The notes under the pieces: generated by a model | What the model saw: the letters and a program-made list of their open reading frames with translations, nothing else | Database searches by the model: none | Told to the model about the DNA's origin: nothing | Assembly: GCA_022791975.1 (NCBI GenBank) | Contig: JAAWAC010000044.1 | Span: forward strand, 124,001 to 188,000 | DNA from: Lachnospiraceae bacterium | GTDB taxonomy: Bacteria; Bacillota; Clostridia; Lachnospirales; Lachnospiraceae | DNA: 64,000 nucleotides | Direction: 5' to 3' | In this document: piece after piece, positions 42,109-51,040 of the stretch | Numbering within the stretch: the first letter of the stretch is position 1 | How the letters are laid out: the number at the start of each line of letters is the position of its first letter | Made by a program: the position numbers and the translations under genes

Positions 42109-43317
42109 ATGGAAAAAATTCAAATGACCACTCCCCTGGTGGAGATGGATGGAGATGAGATGACACGGATTCTGTGGCAGATGATTAAGGAGGAGCTTTT
42201 GCTGCCTTTTGTGGATCTGTGCACGGAGTATTATGATCTGGGGCTTGCCCACCGCAATGAGACAGAGGATCAGGTGACGGTGGATGCGGCCAATGCCACC
42301 AAAAAATATGGGGTAGCAGTAAAATGTGCCACCATTACCCCCAACGCAGACCGGGTAAAGGAATACGATTTAAAAAGTATGTGGAAGAGTCCCAATGGCA
42401 CCATTCGGGCCATGCTGGACGGCACGGTGTTTCGAGCTCCCATTCTGGTGAGGGGAATAGAGCCCTATGTAAAGACCTGGAAAAAGCCCATTGTTATGGC
42501 ACGGCATGCCTATGGAGATGTTTACAAAGCTTCGGAGATACGGATTCCCGGGCCAGGCACCTGCGAACTGGTGTTCACTGGGGAGGACGGGAGCACGCAG
42601 CGGGAGACCATTCATCAGTTCCAGGGTCCTGGCATTGTGCAGGGAATGCACAACCTGGACAGCTCTATAGAAAGCTTTGCCCGCAGCTGTTTTTCCTATG
42701 CTTTGGATCAGAATATGGATCTGTGGTTTGCGGCCAAAGATACCATCTCTAAAAAATATGACCATCATTTTAAGGATGTATTCCAGGATATTTTTGAGGC
42801 AGAATATAAGGAAGCCTTTGTGAAGCAGGGACTGTCTTATTTCTACACCTTGATTGATGACGCGGTGGCCCGAGTGGTGAAGTCTGAGGGAGGCTTTATC
42901 TGGGCCTGCAAGAATTATGATGGGGATGTGATGAGCGATCTCATTGCCACGGCTTTTGGCTCCCTGGCCATGATGACCTCGGTACTGGTGTCTCCGCAGG
43001 GGTATTATGAGTTTGAGGCGGCCCACGGAACCGTGCAGCGCCATTATTATAAGCATTTGAAGGGAGAGGAGACCTCCACCAATTCTGTGGCCACGATTTT
43101 TGCCTGGAGCGGCGCCCTGAAAAAGCGGGGAGAGCTGGATGAGAATCCTGCCCTGGAGGAGTTTGCCGGGAAGCTGGAGCAGGCTACCCTTCGTACCATT
43201 GAGGAGGGAAAGATGACCAAGGATTTGGCGCTTATCACCACGGTGGAGCATCCTCAGGTGCTCTCCAGCCAAGGCTTTATTCAGGCCATCCGAGAAACCC
43301 TGGAGGCCATGCTATAG
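42109..43317 (+). CDS. icd: NADP-dependent isocitrate dehydrogenase (eukaryote-like subfamily)
   Basis: 402 residues. It oxidises isocitrate to 2-oxoglutarate. The sequence matches the homodimeric NADP-IDH type that also occurs in eukaryotes and some bacteria: VEMDGDEMTRILWQMIK at the start, SPNGTIRAMLDGTVFRAPI, DLMSDLI-like GDVMSDLIATAFGSL and AAHGTVQRHYYKH. No citrate synthase or aconitase gene is in this window, so it may serve glutamate supply in a branched TCA pathway. ATG at 42109. Its stop is 1 bp from the next MBOAT start. Confidence 0.93.
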   Translation: MEKIQMTTPLVEMDGDEMTRILWQMIKEELLLPFVDLCTEYYDLGLAHRNETEDQVTVDAANATKKYGVAVKCATITPNADRVKEYDLKSMWKSPNGTIRAMLDGTVFRAPILVRGIEPYVKTWKKPIVMARHAYGDVYKASEIRIPGPGTCELVFTGEDGSTQRETIHQFQGPGIVQGMHNLDSSIESFARSCFSYALDQNMDLWFAAKDTISKKYDHHFKDVFQDIFEAEYKEAFVKQGLSYFYTLIDDAVARVVKSEGGFIWACKNYDGDVMSDLIATAFGSLAMMTSVLVSPQGYYEFEAAHGTVQRHYYKHLKGEETSTNSVATIFAWSGALKKRGELDENPALEEFAGKLEQATLRTIEEGKMTKDLALITTVEHPQVLSSQGFIQAIRETLEAML

Positions 43318-43318
43318 T

Positions 43319-44764
43319 ATGCTGTTTAATTCCAATGCGTTTTATGTATTTTTGCCGGTTGTGTTTGCTCTCTACTGGGTGATGCCTCAGAAATACCGCT
43401 GGGGTGTACTTTTTGTGTCCAGCTATTACTTTTATATGAGCTGGAATGTGAAATATGTGGCACTGATTCTTTTGACCACTGTGATTTCCTATGGAGCCGC
43501 CCTGCTGATTGAGAGTACAGACCGTGGTAAGTTAAGAAAGACTTATCTCACAGGCGCTCTGGTGATCTGTCTGGGCGTTCTGTTTTTCTTTAAATATTTT
43601 AATTTTCTTACTGGATCTGTGGTGGAGCTTCTTGAGAGGATGGCCATTCCTGTGCAACCCTTTACCCTGAATCTTATGCTGCCAGTGGGGATTTCTTTTT
43701 ATACCTTCCAAACCCTGAGCTATGTGATTGATGTGTACCGGGGGGAGGCAAAGGCTACCCGGCATTTTGGAAAATATGCCACCTTTATCTCCTTTTTTCC
43801 CCAGCTGGTGGCCGGTCCCATTGAGCGGACCAGAAACCTTCTTCCTCAGATAGAGCGGGAACACACCTTTGACTGTGATAAGGCCATTTCTGGGGCCAAG
43901 CTGATTGCCTGGGGATTTTTTAAGAAGATTGCCATTGCAGATACCATCTCCGTGTATGTGGATTTGGTTTATAATCAGCTTTCCATTTACCAGGGTTTTC
44001 CCCTGGTGGTGGCAACAATTCTCTTTGCTTTTCAGATTTACTGCGATTTTTCCGGCTACTCGGATATTGCCGTGGGTGTGGCCCGGCTTTTGGATATTGA
44101 CTTAATGGAAAATTTTTCCAGTCCGTACTGGTCATCCAGCATCCGGGAATTCTGGAGCCGATGGCATATTTCCCTGTCTACCTGGTTTCGGGACTATGTG
44201 TATATTCCATTGGGAGGAAATCGGGTGGGACCCTGGCGGCAGAGATGGAATCTTATGGTTACCTTTCTCACCAGCGGACTCTGGCACGGGGCCAACTGGA
44301 CCTATGTGCTGTGGGGCGGGATTCACGGGGTAGGCCAGTGCCTGGAGAATCTGTGGAGCCAGGGAAAAAGGAAAAAGCGTACCTGGTATGGTGTCCTTTT
44401 TACGTTTGCCTTTGTGTGCTTTGCATGGATATTTTTCCGGGCCAACAGTATTTCCGACGCCTGGTATGTGGTAACCCATCTGTTTACGGGGATCAGCCAT
44501 CCCCGTGCCTATGTGGTGGACGGGATTCTGGCTTTTCGGGGTTCCGGCATGACGAACGGGCTGGGGCTTGGAGCTCTGTTGCAGGCGGCCGTCTGTATCC
44601 TGGTGCTATTGGCCTATGATTTTTTGGCGTTAAGGCAGAATGTTTGGGCCAGGCTGGGGCGCTTGTCCCGTCCGGTGTGCTATGTCTTGTATTTTCTTCT
44701 GCTCTTTGTGGTGCTTTACAGCCGACAGCTGGGAGAATATGAATTTGTGTATTTTCAGTTTTGA
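43319..44764 (+). CDS. MBOAT family membrane O-acyltransferase (second locus)
   Basis: 481 residues, polytopic. It shows FWSRWHISLSTWFRDYVYIPLGG and the invariant His in SGLWHGANWTYVLWGG. It is the same family as the protein at 580-2010 but clearly different in sequence, so probably not a recent duplication. It starts 1 bp after icd with GGAGG at the icd end, suggesting coupling. An SGNH-like partner follows. Probable role: acylating an extracellular glycan or teichoic-type polymer. Confidence 0.88.
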   Translation: MLFNSNAFYVFLPVVFALYWVMPQKYRWGVLFVSSYYFYMSWNVKYVALILLTTVISYGAALLIESTDRGKLRKTYLTGALVICLGVLFFFKYFNFLTGSVVELLERMAIPVQPFTLNLMLPVGISFYTFQTLSYVIDVYRGEAKATRHFGKYATFISFFPQLVAGPIERTRNLLPQIEREHTFDCDKAISGAKLIAWGFFKKIAIADTISVYVDLVYNQLSIYQGFPLVVATILFAFQIYCDFSGYSDIAVGVARLLDIDLMENFSSPYWSSSIREFWSRWHISLSTWFRDYVYIPLGGNRVGPWRQRWNLMVTFLTSGLWHGANWTYVLWGGIHGVGQCLENLWSQGKRKKRTWYGVLFTFAFVCFAWIFFRANSISDAWYVVTHLFTGISHPRAYVVDGILAFRGSGMTNGLGLGALLQAAVCILVLLAYDFLALRQNVWARLGRLSRPVCYVLYFLLLFVVLYSRQLGEYEFVYFQF

Positions 44765-44792
44765 TGTTCCTGTTGTATAAGGAGAATAGTTC

Positions 44793-45785
44793 ATGAAGCG
44801 ATTTTTGCGGGCAATGCTGCCCTTTGTGCTGTTTGTCCTGATCCTGGAGATTGGGATTCCCATGTATGCGGACCCCTACAATGTGTTTCACTGGTCCAAA
44901 ATCCGGGACAATGGGGTGGAGCCCAACAGCAACTATATAAAAATGAAGTATATTCTGGCAAATCCGGATAAGTTTGATTCCTTTCTCTTTGGCTCCTCCC
45001 GGACGGGCTTTGTGGATGTGGAGCGGATTCCCGAGGGCAAATGGTATAATATGTCCTATTCTGAGGGACTGCCCAATGAGCATCTGGAAAATTTAAAGGA
45101 GATGATTGCTCACGGGATTATTCCCAAAAACGTGATGATCGGGGTGGACAATATTTCCTGTTTTGTAAATCCTGCCCTTCACGAAAAGCAGTTCTACCGG
45201 ATTCCCTATCCCAGGACCAACCTCTTATCCTTTTATGCCAATTACTTTAGCATTCGGGGAGTGATAAAGGCCCAGGAGGTGACCGGTCATCACCAGGTCA
45301 CAGACCCGGATTATGTAGAGCGCTATTATCGCAGCGGCTGTAGTAACCGGAATCTTGTGGTGGAAAATGATTGGAACAGCGACGCGCCCTATTGGGAGGA
45401 ATACTATGAGAACCAGCTGTTTAATTCTATCCATGATATGGTACGTATCCGGGAGCTCTGTGAGGAGTATGATATAAATCTGATTGTGTTTACCAATCCC
45501 ATCTACTATACCACCTATCAGCACTCGGAGCTGTATGGCTATAAGGAGTGGCTGAGCTGGCTGGCCAATGATATGGAATTCTACAATTTTAGCGGCGTCA
45601 ATGCCATTACCACGGACAAAAATAATTATATTGAGACCAGCCATTACAATATGCAGGTGGGAGATATGATTATCGATCGAATTTTTCATAATAAGACAGA
45701 TGCAGCGCTGGAGAGTCAGGGCTTTGGATTTTATGTAACCTTGGACAACAGGGAGAATTATTTAAAAGCACTGGCCAATCATTGA
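44793..45785 (+). CDS. SGNH/DltD-like partner of the second MBOAT
   Basis: 330 residues with one N-terminal membrane segment (about 4-21). FLFGSSRTGFVDV (about 65-77) looks like the GxS nucleophile block of SGNH-type hydrolases and acyltransferases, and late SHYNMQVGD may hold the catalytic His. This fits the extracellular acyl-transfer partner that works with MBOAT proteins (AlgX, PatB, DltD types). ATG at 44793 follows AAGGAG. It ends tail-to-tail with the ABC-F gene, 7-bp overlap. Confidence 0.65.
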   Translation: MKRFLRAMLPFVLFVLILEIGIPMYADPYNVFHWSKIRDNGVEPNSNYIKMKYILANPDKFDSFLFGSSRTGFVDVERIPEGKWYNMSYSEGLPNEHLENLKEMIAHGIIPKNVMIGVDNISCFVNPALHEKQFYRIPYPRTNLLSFYANYFSIRGVIKAQEVTGHHQVTDPDYVERYYRSGCSNRNLVVENDWNSDAPYWEEYYENQLFNSIHDMVRIRELCEEYDINLIVFTNPIYYTTYQHSELYGYKEWLSWLANDMEFYNFSGVNAITTDKNNYIETSHYNMQVGDMIIDRIFHNKTDAALESQGFGFYVTLDNRENYLKALANH

Positions 45786-47695
45786 GCCAGTGCTTCCCAC
45801 AGTTTATATTGTTCTTCCAGAAGGGCGTTGATTTTTTGTTTTTCCCCGTTTAATTCCATGCAGCGGGCCACATTGGTGTAGACCTCTTCCTGGGTCATCA
45901 GTTGGTCGATCTCCTTTTCCCGCTCCTCCAGTTCCAGAATGCGGGCCTCCGCCCGTTTCAAATCATTTTCTTGCTTTCTCTGTCGGGCCAGCTCTTCCTT
46001 TTGTTGTTTCCAGTCCAACCGTCCCTCAGAGGGGACAGCGGTGGTGCCTGCCAGGGATTCTGTTCCGGTGGTGCTGCTTGTTAGGGCCAATTCTTCCTTT
46101 TTCTCCAGATAATAATCATAGGTTCCCAGATAGCCGGTCAGCGTTTGGTCATGGAGATCCAGAATGCGGGTACAGGTGGTATTGATAAAATACCGGTCAT
46201 GGGACACATAGAGTACGGTTCCCGTGTAGCAGTTGAGAGCATTCTCCAGGATCTCCTTGGAGATAATATCCAGGTGATTGGTGGGCTCGTCCAAAATCAG
46301 AAAATTGGCCTCGGAGAGCATAAGCTTGGCCAGGGAGACCCGGCCCCGTTCTCCGCCGCTCAGATCCCCGATGCGCTTAAACACATCATCCCCTGTAAAG
46401 AGAAAGGCCGCCAGGGTACTACGGATCTTGGTGTTGCTTAAGCGGGGATAGGCGTCAGAAATCTCCTCAAACAAGGTCTTTTCCATATGAAGCACCTGAT
46501 GCTCCTGGTCATAGTAACCGATTTTAACCCGGGAGCCCAGACGGATGGTTCCCGAATCGGCCGGAATCAAACCGTTTAGAATCTTCAAAATGGTGGTTTT
46601 GCCGGTGCCATTGTTGCCGATAAGCGCCACCCGTTCGCCCCGCTTGATTTCAAAGTCCAGGTGGGAAAACAGGGTGAGGGGGCCAAAGGCCTTGGACAGG
46701 TCGGTGACGGAAAGTACATCGGCGCCACTTAAAATCTCCGGTTCCAGGGTTAAATGCATTTCTGCTGAAATTTCCGTTGGCTTTTCCAACCGCTGAATTT
46801 TATCCAGCATTTTTTCCCGGCTTTCTGCCCTGCGAATGGATTTTTCCCGGTTAAAGGAGCGAAGCTTCTCGATCACCTCCTCCTGGTGACGAATTTCCCG
46901 CTGCTGGTTCAGCCAGGCATGAAGCCGTGCCTCCCGGATCTGCGCTTTTTTCTGGGAATAATCAGAGTAATTGCCCTGGAATACCTGGACTTCTCCCTGA
47001 TCCATCTCCACGATTTTGGTAACAATTTTGTTGAGGAAATACCGATCGTGGGCCACGATAACCACGGCTCCGTCATAGTTGGAAAGGTAGGTTTCCAGCC
47101 AGGTGATGGAGGACATGTCCAGATGGTTGGTGGGCTCGTCCAGAAGGATAATGTCTGGTCGGGTGAGGAGTAGTTTTCCCAGGGATACCCGGGTTTTTTG
47201 GCCGCCGGAGAGAGTGGATACGGTTTTGTCAAAGTCTTCCGGGGCAAAGCCCAAACCCTTTAAAACTCCCACGACCTCACTTTTGTAGGCGTAGCCATTT
47301 TGCAGCTCAAATTCATGGCTGAGTCGGGAATAAAGATCCAGTTTTTCTGTGAGGGCGTCCCCCTCCAGGCCCTTCATTTCCTGCTCCAAAGCCCGGATAC
47401 GCTCTTCCATGTTAAGAATATCCCTTTTGGCGTCCAAAAGCTCTTCATAGATACTCCGCTGGCTGGTAAGATCCTGGTGCTGGGCCAGATACCCCAGAGT
47501 TTTCCCCCGGGAGAGAACCACCTCACCTCCGTCCGGGGGAAGTTCCCCCACGATGATTTTTAAAAGCGTGGATTTTCCCGCACCGTTGATTCCCACAATG
47601 GCTGTTTTTTCCCGCTCTTCTATGTGAAAGGATGCATTTTTTATAATCGACTGTAGGCCGAAGCTTTTCTGAATGTTTTGGCATGCTAAAATCAT
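45779..47695 (-). CDS. ABC-F family ATPase
   Basis: 638 residues, two ATPase domains and no membrane segments. Walker A motifs are GINGAGKST and GNNGTGKTT, signatures LSGGQKTRVSLG and LSGGERGRVSLA, and the DEPTNHLD block appears twice. The middle linker is charged and helical (the P-site tRNA interaction motif region), and the C-terminus is a coiled-coil. ABC-F proteins act on ribosomes in translation or antibiotic protection; this one resembles the Uup/YdiF type. Strong promoter TTGACT-16-TATAAT on the - strand and a short leader without attenuator argue for constitutive expression. Confidence 0.9.
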   Translation of the reverse strand: MILACQNIQKSFGLQSIIKNASFHIEEREKTAIVGINGAGKSTLLKIIVGELPPDGGEVVLSRGKTLGYLAQHQDLTSQRSIYEELLDAKRDILNMEERIRALEQEMKGLEGDALTEKLDLYSRLSHEFELQNGYAYKSEVVGVLKGLGFAPEDFDKTVSTLSGGQKTRVSLGKLLLTRPDIILLDEPTNHLDMSSITWLETYLSNYDGAVVIVAHDRYFLNKIVTKIVEMDQGEVQVFQGNYSDYSQKKAQIREARLHAWLNQQREIRHQEEVIEKLRSFNREKSIRRAESREKMLDKIQRLEKPTEISAEMHLTLEPEILSGADVLSVTDLSKAFGPLTLFSHLDFEIKRGERVALIGNNGTGKTTILKILNGLIPADSGTIRLGSRVKIGYYDQEHQVLHMEKTLFEEISDAYPRLSNTKIRSTLAAFLFTGDDVFKRIGDLSGGERGRVSLAKLMLSEANFLILDEPTNHLDIISKEILENALNCYTGTVLYVSHDRYFINTTCTRILDLHDQTLTGYLGTYDYYLEKKEELALTSSTTGTESLAGTTAVPSEGRLDWKQQKEELARQRKQENDLKRAEARILELEEREKEIDQLMTQEEVYTNVARCMELNGEKQKINALLEEQYKLWEALAQ

Positions 47696-47735
47696 GAGAA
47701 CTCCTCAGTTATCTTTCCTTGCGTAGTCTTACCCT

Positions 47736-47763
47736 ATTATAAAGGAAATAGAAAAAAAGTCAA
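47736..47763 (-). promoter_or_regulatory. Sigma-A promoter of the ABC-F gene
   Basis: On the - strand TTGACT (47763-47758), 16-bp spacer, TATAAT (47741-47736). Confidence 0.75.
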
Positions 47764-47813
47764 CAACAGAGGGAAAATCCTGGGAAACCAAAGAACAAAC
47801 ATAAGCCTTTATA

Positions 47814-47842
47814 TTGACAAGTTTTTGGCAAGCCGATATAAT
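47814..47842 (+). promoter_or_regulatory. Consensus sigma-A promoter of rex
   Basis: TTGACA (47814-47819), 17-bp spacer, TATAAT (47837-47842): an exact consensus. No Rex-type operator (TTGTGANNNNNNTCACAA-like) overlaps it. Confidence 0.88.
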
Positions 47843-47878
47843 GAAAAAAAATGAGTGAGAAGGGTACGGGGAATCCAA

Positions 47879-48523
47879 ATGGAAGAACGGGAAATTTCAA
47901 AGGCAGTTATCAAGCGATTGCCCAGATACCATCGGTACCTGGGGGAGATACTGGAGAGTGGGGTAGAACGGATTTCCTCCAGTGAGCTGAGCGGTCGTAT
48001 GAAGGTGACGGCTTCACAGATTCGGCAGGATCTGAATAACTTCGGAGGTTTTGGACAGCAGGGGTACGGCTATAACGTAAAATACCTTTACGAGGAGATC
48101 GGCAAGATCTTGGGGTTGGACAAGCAGCATAATATGATTATTGTGGGTGGAGGAAATTTGGGTCAAGCCCTGGCCAATTATGTGGACTTTGAGAAAAAGG
48201 GGTTTGTGATCAAAGGGATTTTCGATGTCAATCCTGTGCTCAGAGGCTTAAGTGTGCGGGGAATTCAGATTCATATGCTGGAGGATTTAAAGGATTTTAT
48301 CCGGGAGGAGGAGATCCAGATCGCAGCCTTAACCCTGCCAAAATCCAAGGCGGAGGAGATGGCGGAGCTTTTGGTGCGCTATGGTATCAAGGCTATCTGG
48401 AATTTTGCCCATGTGGATTTGCAGGTGCCGGGGGACGTGCTGGTGGAAAATGTGCATCTCTCGGAGAGTTTGATGCGGTTGTCCTACAATATTACAAGAT
48501 ATGAGAAAGAGCATCTGGAATGA
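47879..48523 (+). CDS. rex: Redox-sensing transcriptional repressor Rex
   Basis: 214 residues. The N-terminal winged helix (RISSSELSGRMKVTASQIRQDL) reads DNA and the Rossmann part (IIVGGGNLGQALANY, about 87-101) binds NADH/NAD+. When NADH rises Rex leaves its operators, usually in front of fermentative and redox genes. ATG at 47879 follows GGGGAA; a GTG at 47855 extends 8 residues and is less likely. It diverges from the ABC-F gene. A terminator overlaps its end. Confidence 0.95.
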   Translation: MEEREISKAVIKRLPRYHRYLGEILESGVERISSSELSGRMKVTASQIRQDLNNFGGFGQQGYGYNVKYLYEEIGKILGLDKQHNMIIVGGGNLGQALANYVDFEKKGFVIKGIFDVNPVLRGLSVRGIQIHMLEDLKDFIREEEIQIAALTLPKSKAEEMAELLVRYGIKAIWNFAHVDLQVPGDVLVENVHLSESLMRLSYNITRYEKEHLE

Positions 48524-48534
48524 TGCTCTTTTTT
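48506..48534 (+). terminator. Terminator overlapping the end of rex
   Basis: AAAGAGCATC (48506-48515) pairs with GATGCTCTTT (48522-48531), 10 bp, loop of 6, then TTT. The 5' arm lies in rex and the stop codon TGA is at 48521-48523. Confidence 0.75.
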
Positions 48535-48578
48535 CGGAACAAAAGGGAAGCAAAAACATAGAATAAAGGAGGAGAACC

Positions 48579-49742
48579 ATGAAGGGAGTGAAGGCAGTAA
48601 GCCGTGTCCAGGCCGCTATTGATCTGGATGCAGTGGAGCATAATTTTATACAAATGAGGCAAAATCTGCGACCGGGAACAAAGATGATAGCGGTGATAAA
48701 AACGGACGGCTATGGGCATGGGGCGCTTCCCATAGCAGAGCTTGTGGAGTCCTGGGAGGATATCTGGGGATTTGCTGTGGCCACGGTGGAGGAGGCCTGT
48801 GCTTTGCGGGAGGGAGGGGTGCAAAAGCCCATCCTGCTTTTGGGATATACGTTTCCCGAGCATTTTGAGGAGATTGTGCGGCAGGAACTCAGGCCAGCCG
48901 TATTTCAGCTGGAAACCGCCAAGCTTTTATCCCAGGAAGCCTTGCGGCAGGGAAAAAAGGTGCGGATACATATAAAAGTGGATACAGGTATGGGGCGTAT
49001 CGGCTTTTCGGATCAGAGGGAGAGCGTGGAGACCATCCGCAAAATCGGAGAGCTTCCCCAGGTGGAGCTGGAGGGGATTTTTACTCATTTTGCCCGGGCA
49101 GATGAGAGGGATAAAACCAGCGTGAATCAGCAGCTGTCCCGATTTGTAAGCTTTGTGGGGCTCTGCGAGAGGGAGGGGATTTCTTTTGCCCTGCGCCATT
49201 GCTCCAACAGCGCTGGCATCGTGGAGCTTCCCAAAGCTCATATGGACGCTGTGCGGGCCGGGATTATTATCTATGGCATCTATCCCTCCGGGGAGGTGGA
49301 CAGGGAGAAGGTACGTCTCAAACCGGTGTTGTCCTTAAAGAGTCATATTGTCTATATCAAGGAAGTGGAGCCGGGAACCAGCATTAGCTATGGGGGAACC
49401 TATACGACGGATACTCTGCGGCGCATAGCCACCATCCCTGTGGGGTATGGGGATGGGTATCCCCGACAGCTCTCCAACAGAGGCTATGTGTTGGTGGCTG
49501 GAAAAAGAGCGCCCATTCGTGGAAGAGTCTGCATGGATCAGATGATGGTGGATGTCACCGAAATACCGGAAGCCCAGGAGGGAATGGAGGTTACACTGGT
49601 TGGAGAGGAATTAGGAGGACACATTTCTGTGGAAGAGTTAGGAGAGCTGTCAGGACGATTCCCCTATGAGTTTGTGTGCTGTATTACCAAGCGGGTGCCC
49701 CGGGTTTATTACTGCGGGGGAAAAGCCCTGGGTATGAGCTAG
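48579..49742 (+). CDS. alr: Alanine racemase
   Basis: 387 residues, typical. It makes D-alanine for peptidoglycan with pyridoxal phosphate on Lys41 (AVIKTDGYGHGAL; the usual AVVKANAYGHG, so N-A is D-G here). The catalytic Tyr region SISYGGTY and RGRVCMDQMMVDVT are present. ATG at 48579 follows AAAGGAGGAG. In Bacillus the downstream neighbours are the antitoxin and toxin ndoAI-ndoA. Here only the toxin gene follows. Confidence 0.95.
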   Translation: MKGVKAVSRVQAAIDLDAVEHNFIQMRQNLRPGTKMIAVIKTDGYGHGALPIAELVESWEDIWGFAVATVEEACALREGGVQKPILLLGYTFPEHFEEIVRQELRPAVFQLETAKLLSQEALRQGKKVRIHIKVDTGMGRIGFSDQRESVETIRKIGELPQVELEGIFTHFARADERDKTSVNQQLSRFVSFVGLCEREGISFALRHCSNSAGIVELPKAHMDAVRAGIIIYGIYPSGEVDREKVRLKPVLSLKSHIVYIKEVEPGTSISYGGTYTTDTLRRIATIPVGYGDGYPRQLSNRGYVLVAGKRAPIRGRVCMDQMMVDVTEIPEAQEGMEVTLVGEELGGHISVEELGELSGRFPYEFVCCITKRVPRVYYCGGKALGMS

Positions 49743-49826
49743 GGAGAAAAAAGTCTGAATCCACCGGAATACGAAACGATATTTTGGAAATACTTTCATT
49801 ATTCTAAAATTCGGAGAGTGAATCAG

Positions 49827-50171
49827 GTGATTATCAGACGAGGAGATATTTTTTATGCAGACCTGCGGCCCGTGGTGGGTTCCGAACAAGGGGGAATCCG
49901 TCCAGTGCTAGTGGTACAAAATGACACAGGCAACCGGCACAGTCCTACGGTTATCGTGGCAGCCATTACCTCAAAAATGAATAAGGCAAAACTGCCCACC
50001 CATATTGAGCTGAGCACAAGACAGTGTAATATTGTAAAGGATTCGGTGATTTTGCTGGAGCAGCTTCGGACCATTGATAAACAGCGGCTGAAGGATAAGG
50101 TCTGCCATCTGGACGAACAGCTTCTGGCACGGGTAGATCGGGGGCTGCGTGTGAGCCTGGATTTGGATTGA
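49827..50171 (+). CDS. MazF/PemK-type endoribonuclease without an adjacent antitoxin gene
   Basis: 114 residues beginning [22 protein letters not shown] and containing RPVLVVQND and [14 protein letters not shown], the normal MazF/EndoA core. It would cleave specific mRNA sequences. GTG at 49827 has GGAG 10 nt upstream; GTG at 49818 sits too close to it. The 84 bp between alr and this gene encode no ribbon-helix-helix antitoxin, so it is either an orphan or neutralised elsewhere. Its place after alr is the same as Bacillus ndoA. Confidence 0.9.
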   Translation: MIIRRGDIFYADLRPVVGSEQGGIRPVLVVQNDTGNRHSPTVIVAAITSKMNKAKLPTHIELSTRQCNIVKDSVILLEQLRTIDKQRLKDKVCHLDEQLLARVDRGLRVSLDLD

Positions 50172-50198
50172 GGGAATTTGGATGGAATACATATTTGC

Positions 50199-50227
50199 TT
50201 GCCAATCCAGTCAAATGGTGCTAAAAT
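50199..50227 (+). promoter_or_regulatory. Sigma-A promoter of yebC
   Basis: TTGCCA (50199-50204), 17-bp spacer, TAAAAT (50222-50227). Confidence 0.6.
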
Positions 50228-50284
50228 AGATGAGACATTTTGTCGTAGAGGGGTTGTAACGAGAGAAAAGGAGTGTTAGTTTAC

Positions 50285-51013
50285 ATGTCAGGACATTCAA
50301 AATTTGCCAATATTAAGCACAAAAAGGAAAAAAATGATGCGGCCAAGGGCAAGATTTTTACTATTATCGGACGTGAGATCGCCGTGGCGGTGAAGGAGGG
50401 TGGAGCTGATCCGGCCAACAATAGCAAGCTTCGGGATGTGATTGCTAAGGCCAAGGCCAACAATATGCCCAATGATACCATTGACCGGGGCATTAAGCGG
50501 GCAGCCGGGGATGCCAATGCAGTAAATTATGAGTATGTGACCTACGAAGGCTATGGTCCCAGCGGCACAGCCATTATTGTGGACGCCCTTACGGATAACC
50601 GGAACCGGACGGCAGCCAATGTGCGCAGTGCTTTTACCAAGGGCGGAGGAAGCGTGGGAACCACAGGCTGTGTGTCCTATATGTTTGATAAAAAGGGACA
50701 GATTGTCATCGACAAGGAAGAATGTGATATGGAGGCGGACGATTTGATGATGCTGGCTCTGGATGCAGGGGCAGAGGATTTCTCAGAGGAGGAGGACTGC
50801 TTTGAGGTAATCACCCATCCCGATGATTTCAGCGCCGTGCGCCAGGCCCTGGAGAACCAGGGAATTCCCATGGCGGAGGCTGAGGTGACCATGATTCCCC
50901 AGACCTATGTAACCCTTACAGATGAAGCGGATCTTAGAAATCTCCAGCGGACCCTGGATTTGCTGGAGGAGGATGACGATGTACAGGCTGTGTACCATAA
51001 CTGGGAAGAATAG
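50285..51013 (+). CDS. YebC/PmpR family protein
   Basis: 242 residues beginning [18 protein letters not shown], the hallmark opening (usually SGHSKWANIKHRK). YebC-family proteins are reported as transcriptional regulators or as translation factors easing ribosome stalling at proline runs; type cannot be assigned here. ATG at 50285 follows AAGGAG, and the frame start at 50273 is not needed. A gene with a CFI-box-like domain follows 27 bp later. Confidence 0.93.
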   Translation: MSGHSKFANIKHKKEKNDAAKGKIFTIIGREIAVAVKEGGADPANNSKLRDVIAKAKANNMPNDTIDRGIKRAAGDANAVNYEYVTYEGYGPSGTAIIVDALTDNRNRTAANVRSAFTKGGGSVGTTGCVSYMFDKKGQIVIDKEECDMEADDLMMLALDAGAEDFSEEEDCFEVITHPDDFSAVRQALENQGIPMAEAEVTMIPQTYVTLTDEADLRNLQRTLDLLEEDDDVQAVYHNWEE

Positions 51014-51040
51014 CAGGCAGCCCGCCAAGGAGGAAGAAAA

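Noticed and set aside
42370-43272. Long - strand open frame (300 codons) opposite icd
   Set aside because: It is a mirror of a strongly conserved coding gene and has no recognisable protein sequence or ribosome site; likewise the frames opposite leuS (9559-10404), rnfC (11033-11863), the BMP gene (26066-26932) and metY (51775-52740).
47855-47878. GTG start of rex eight codons upstream
   Set aside because: The ATG at 47879 has GGGGAA at good spacing and gives the usual length.
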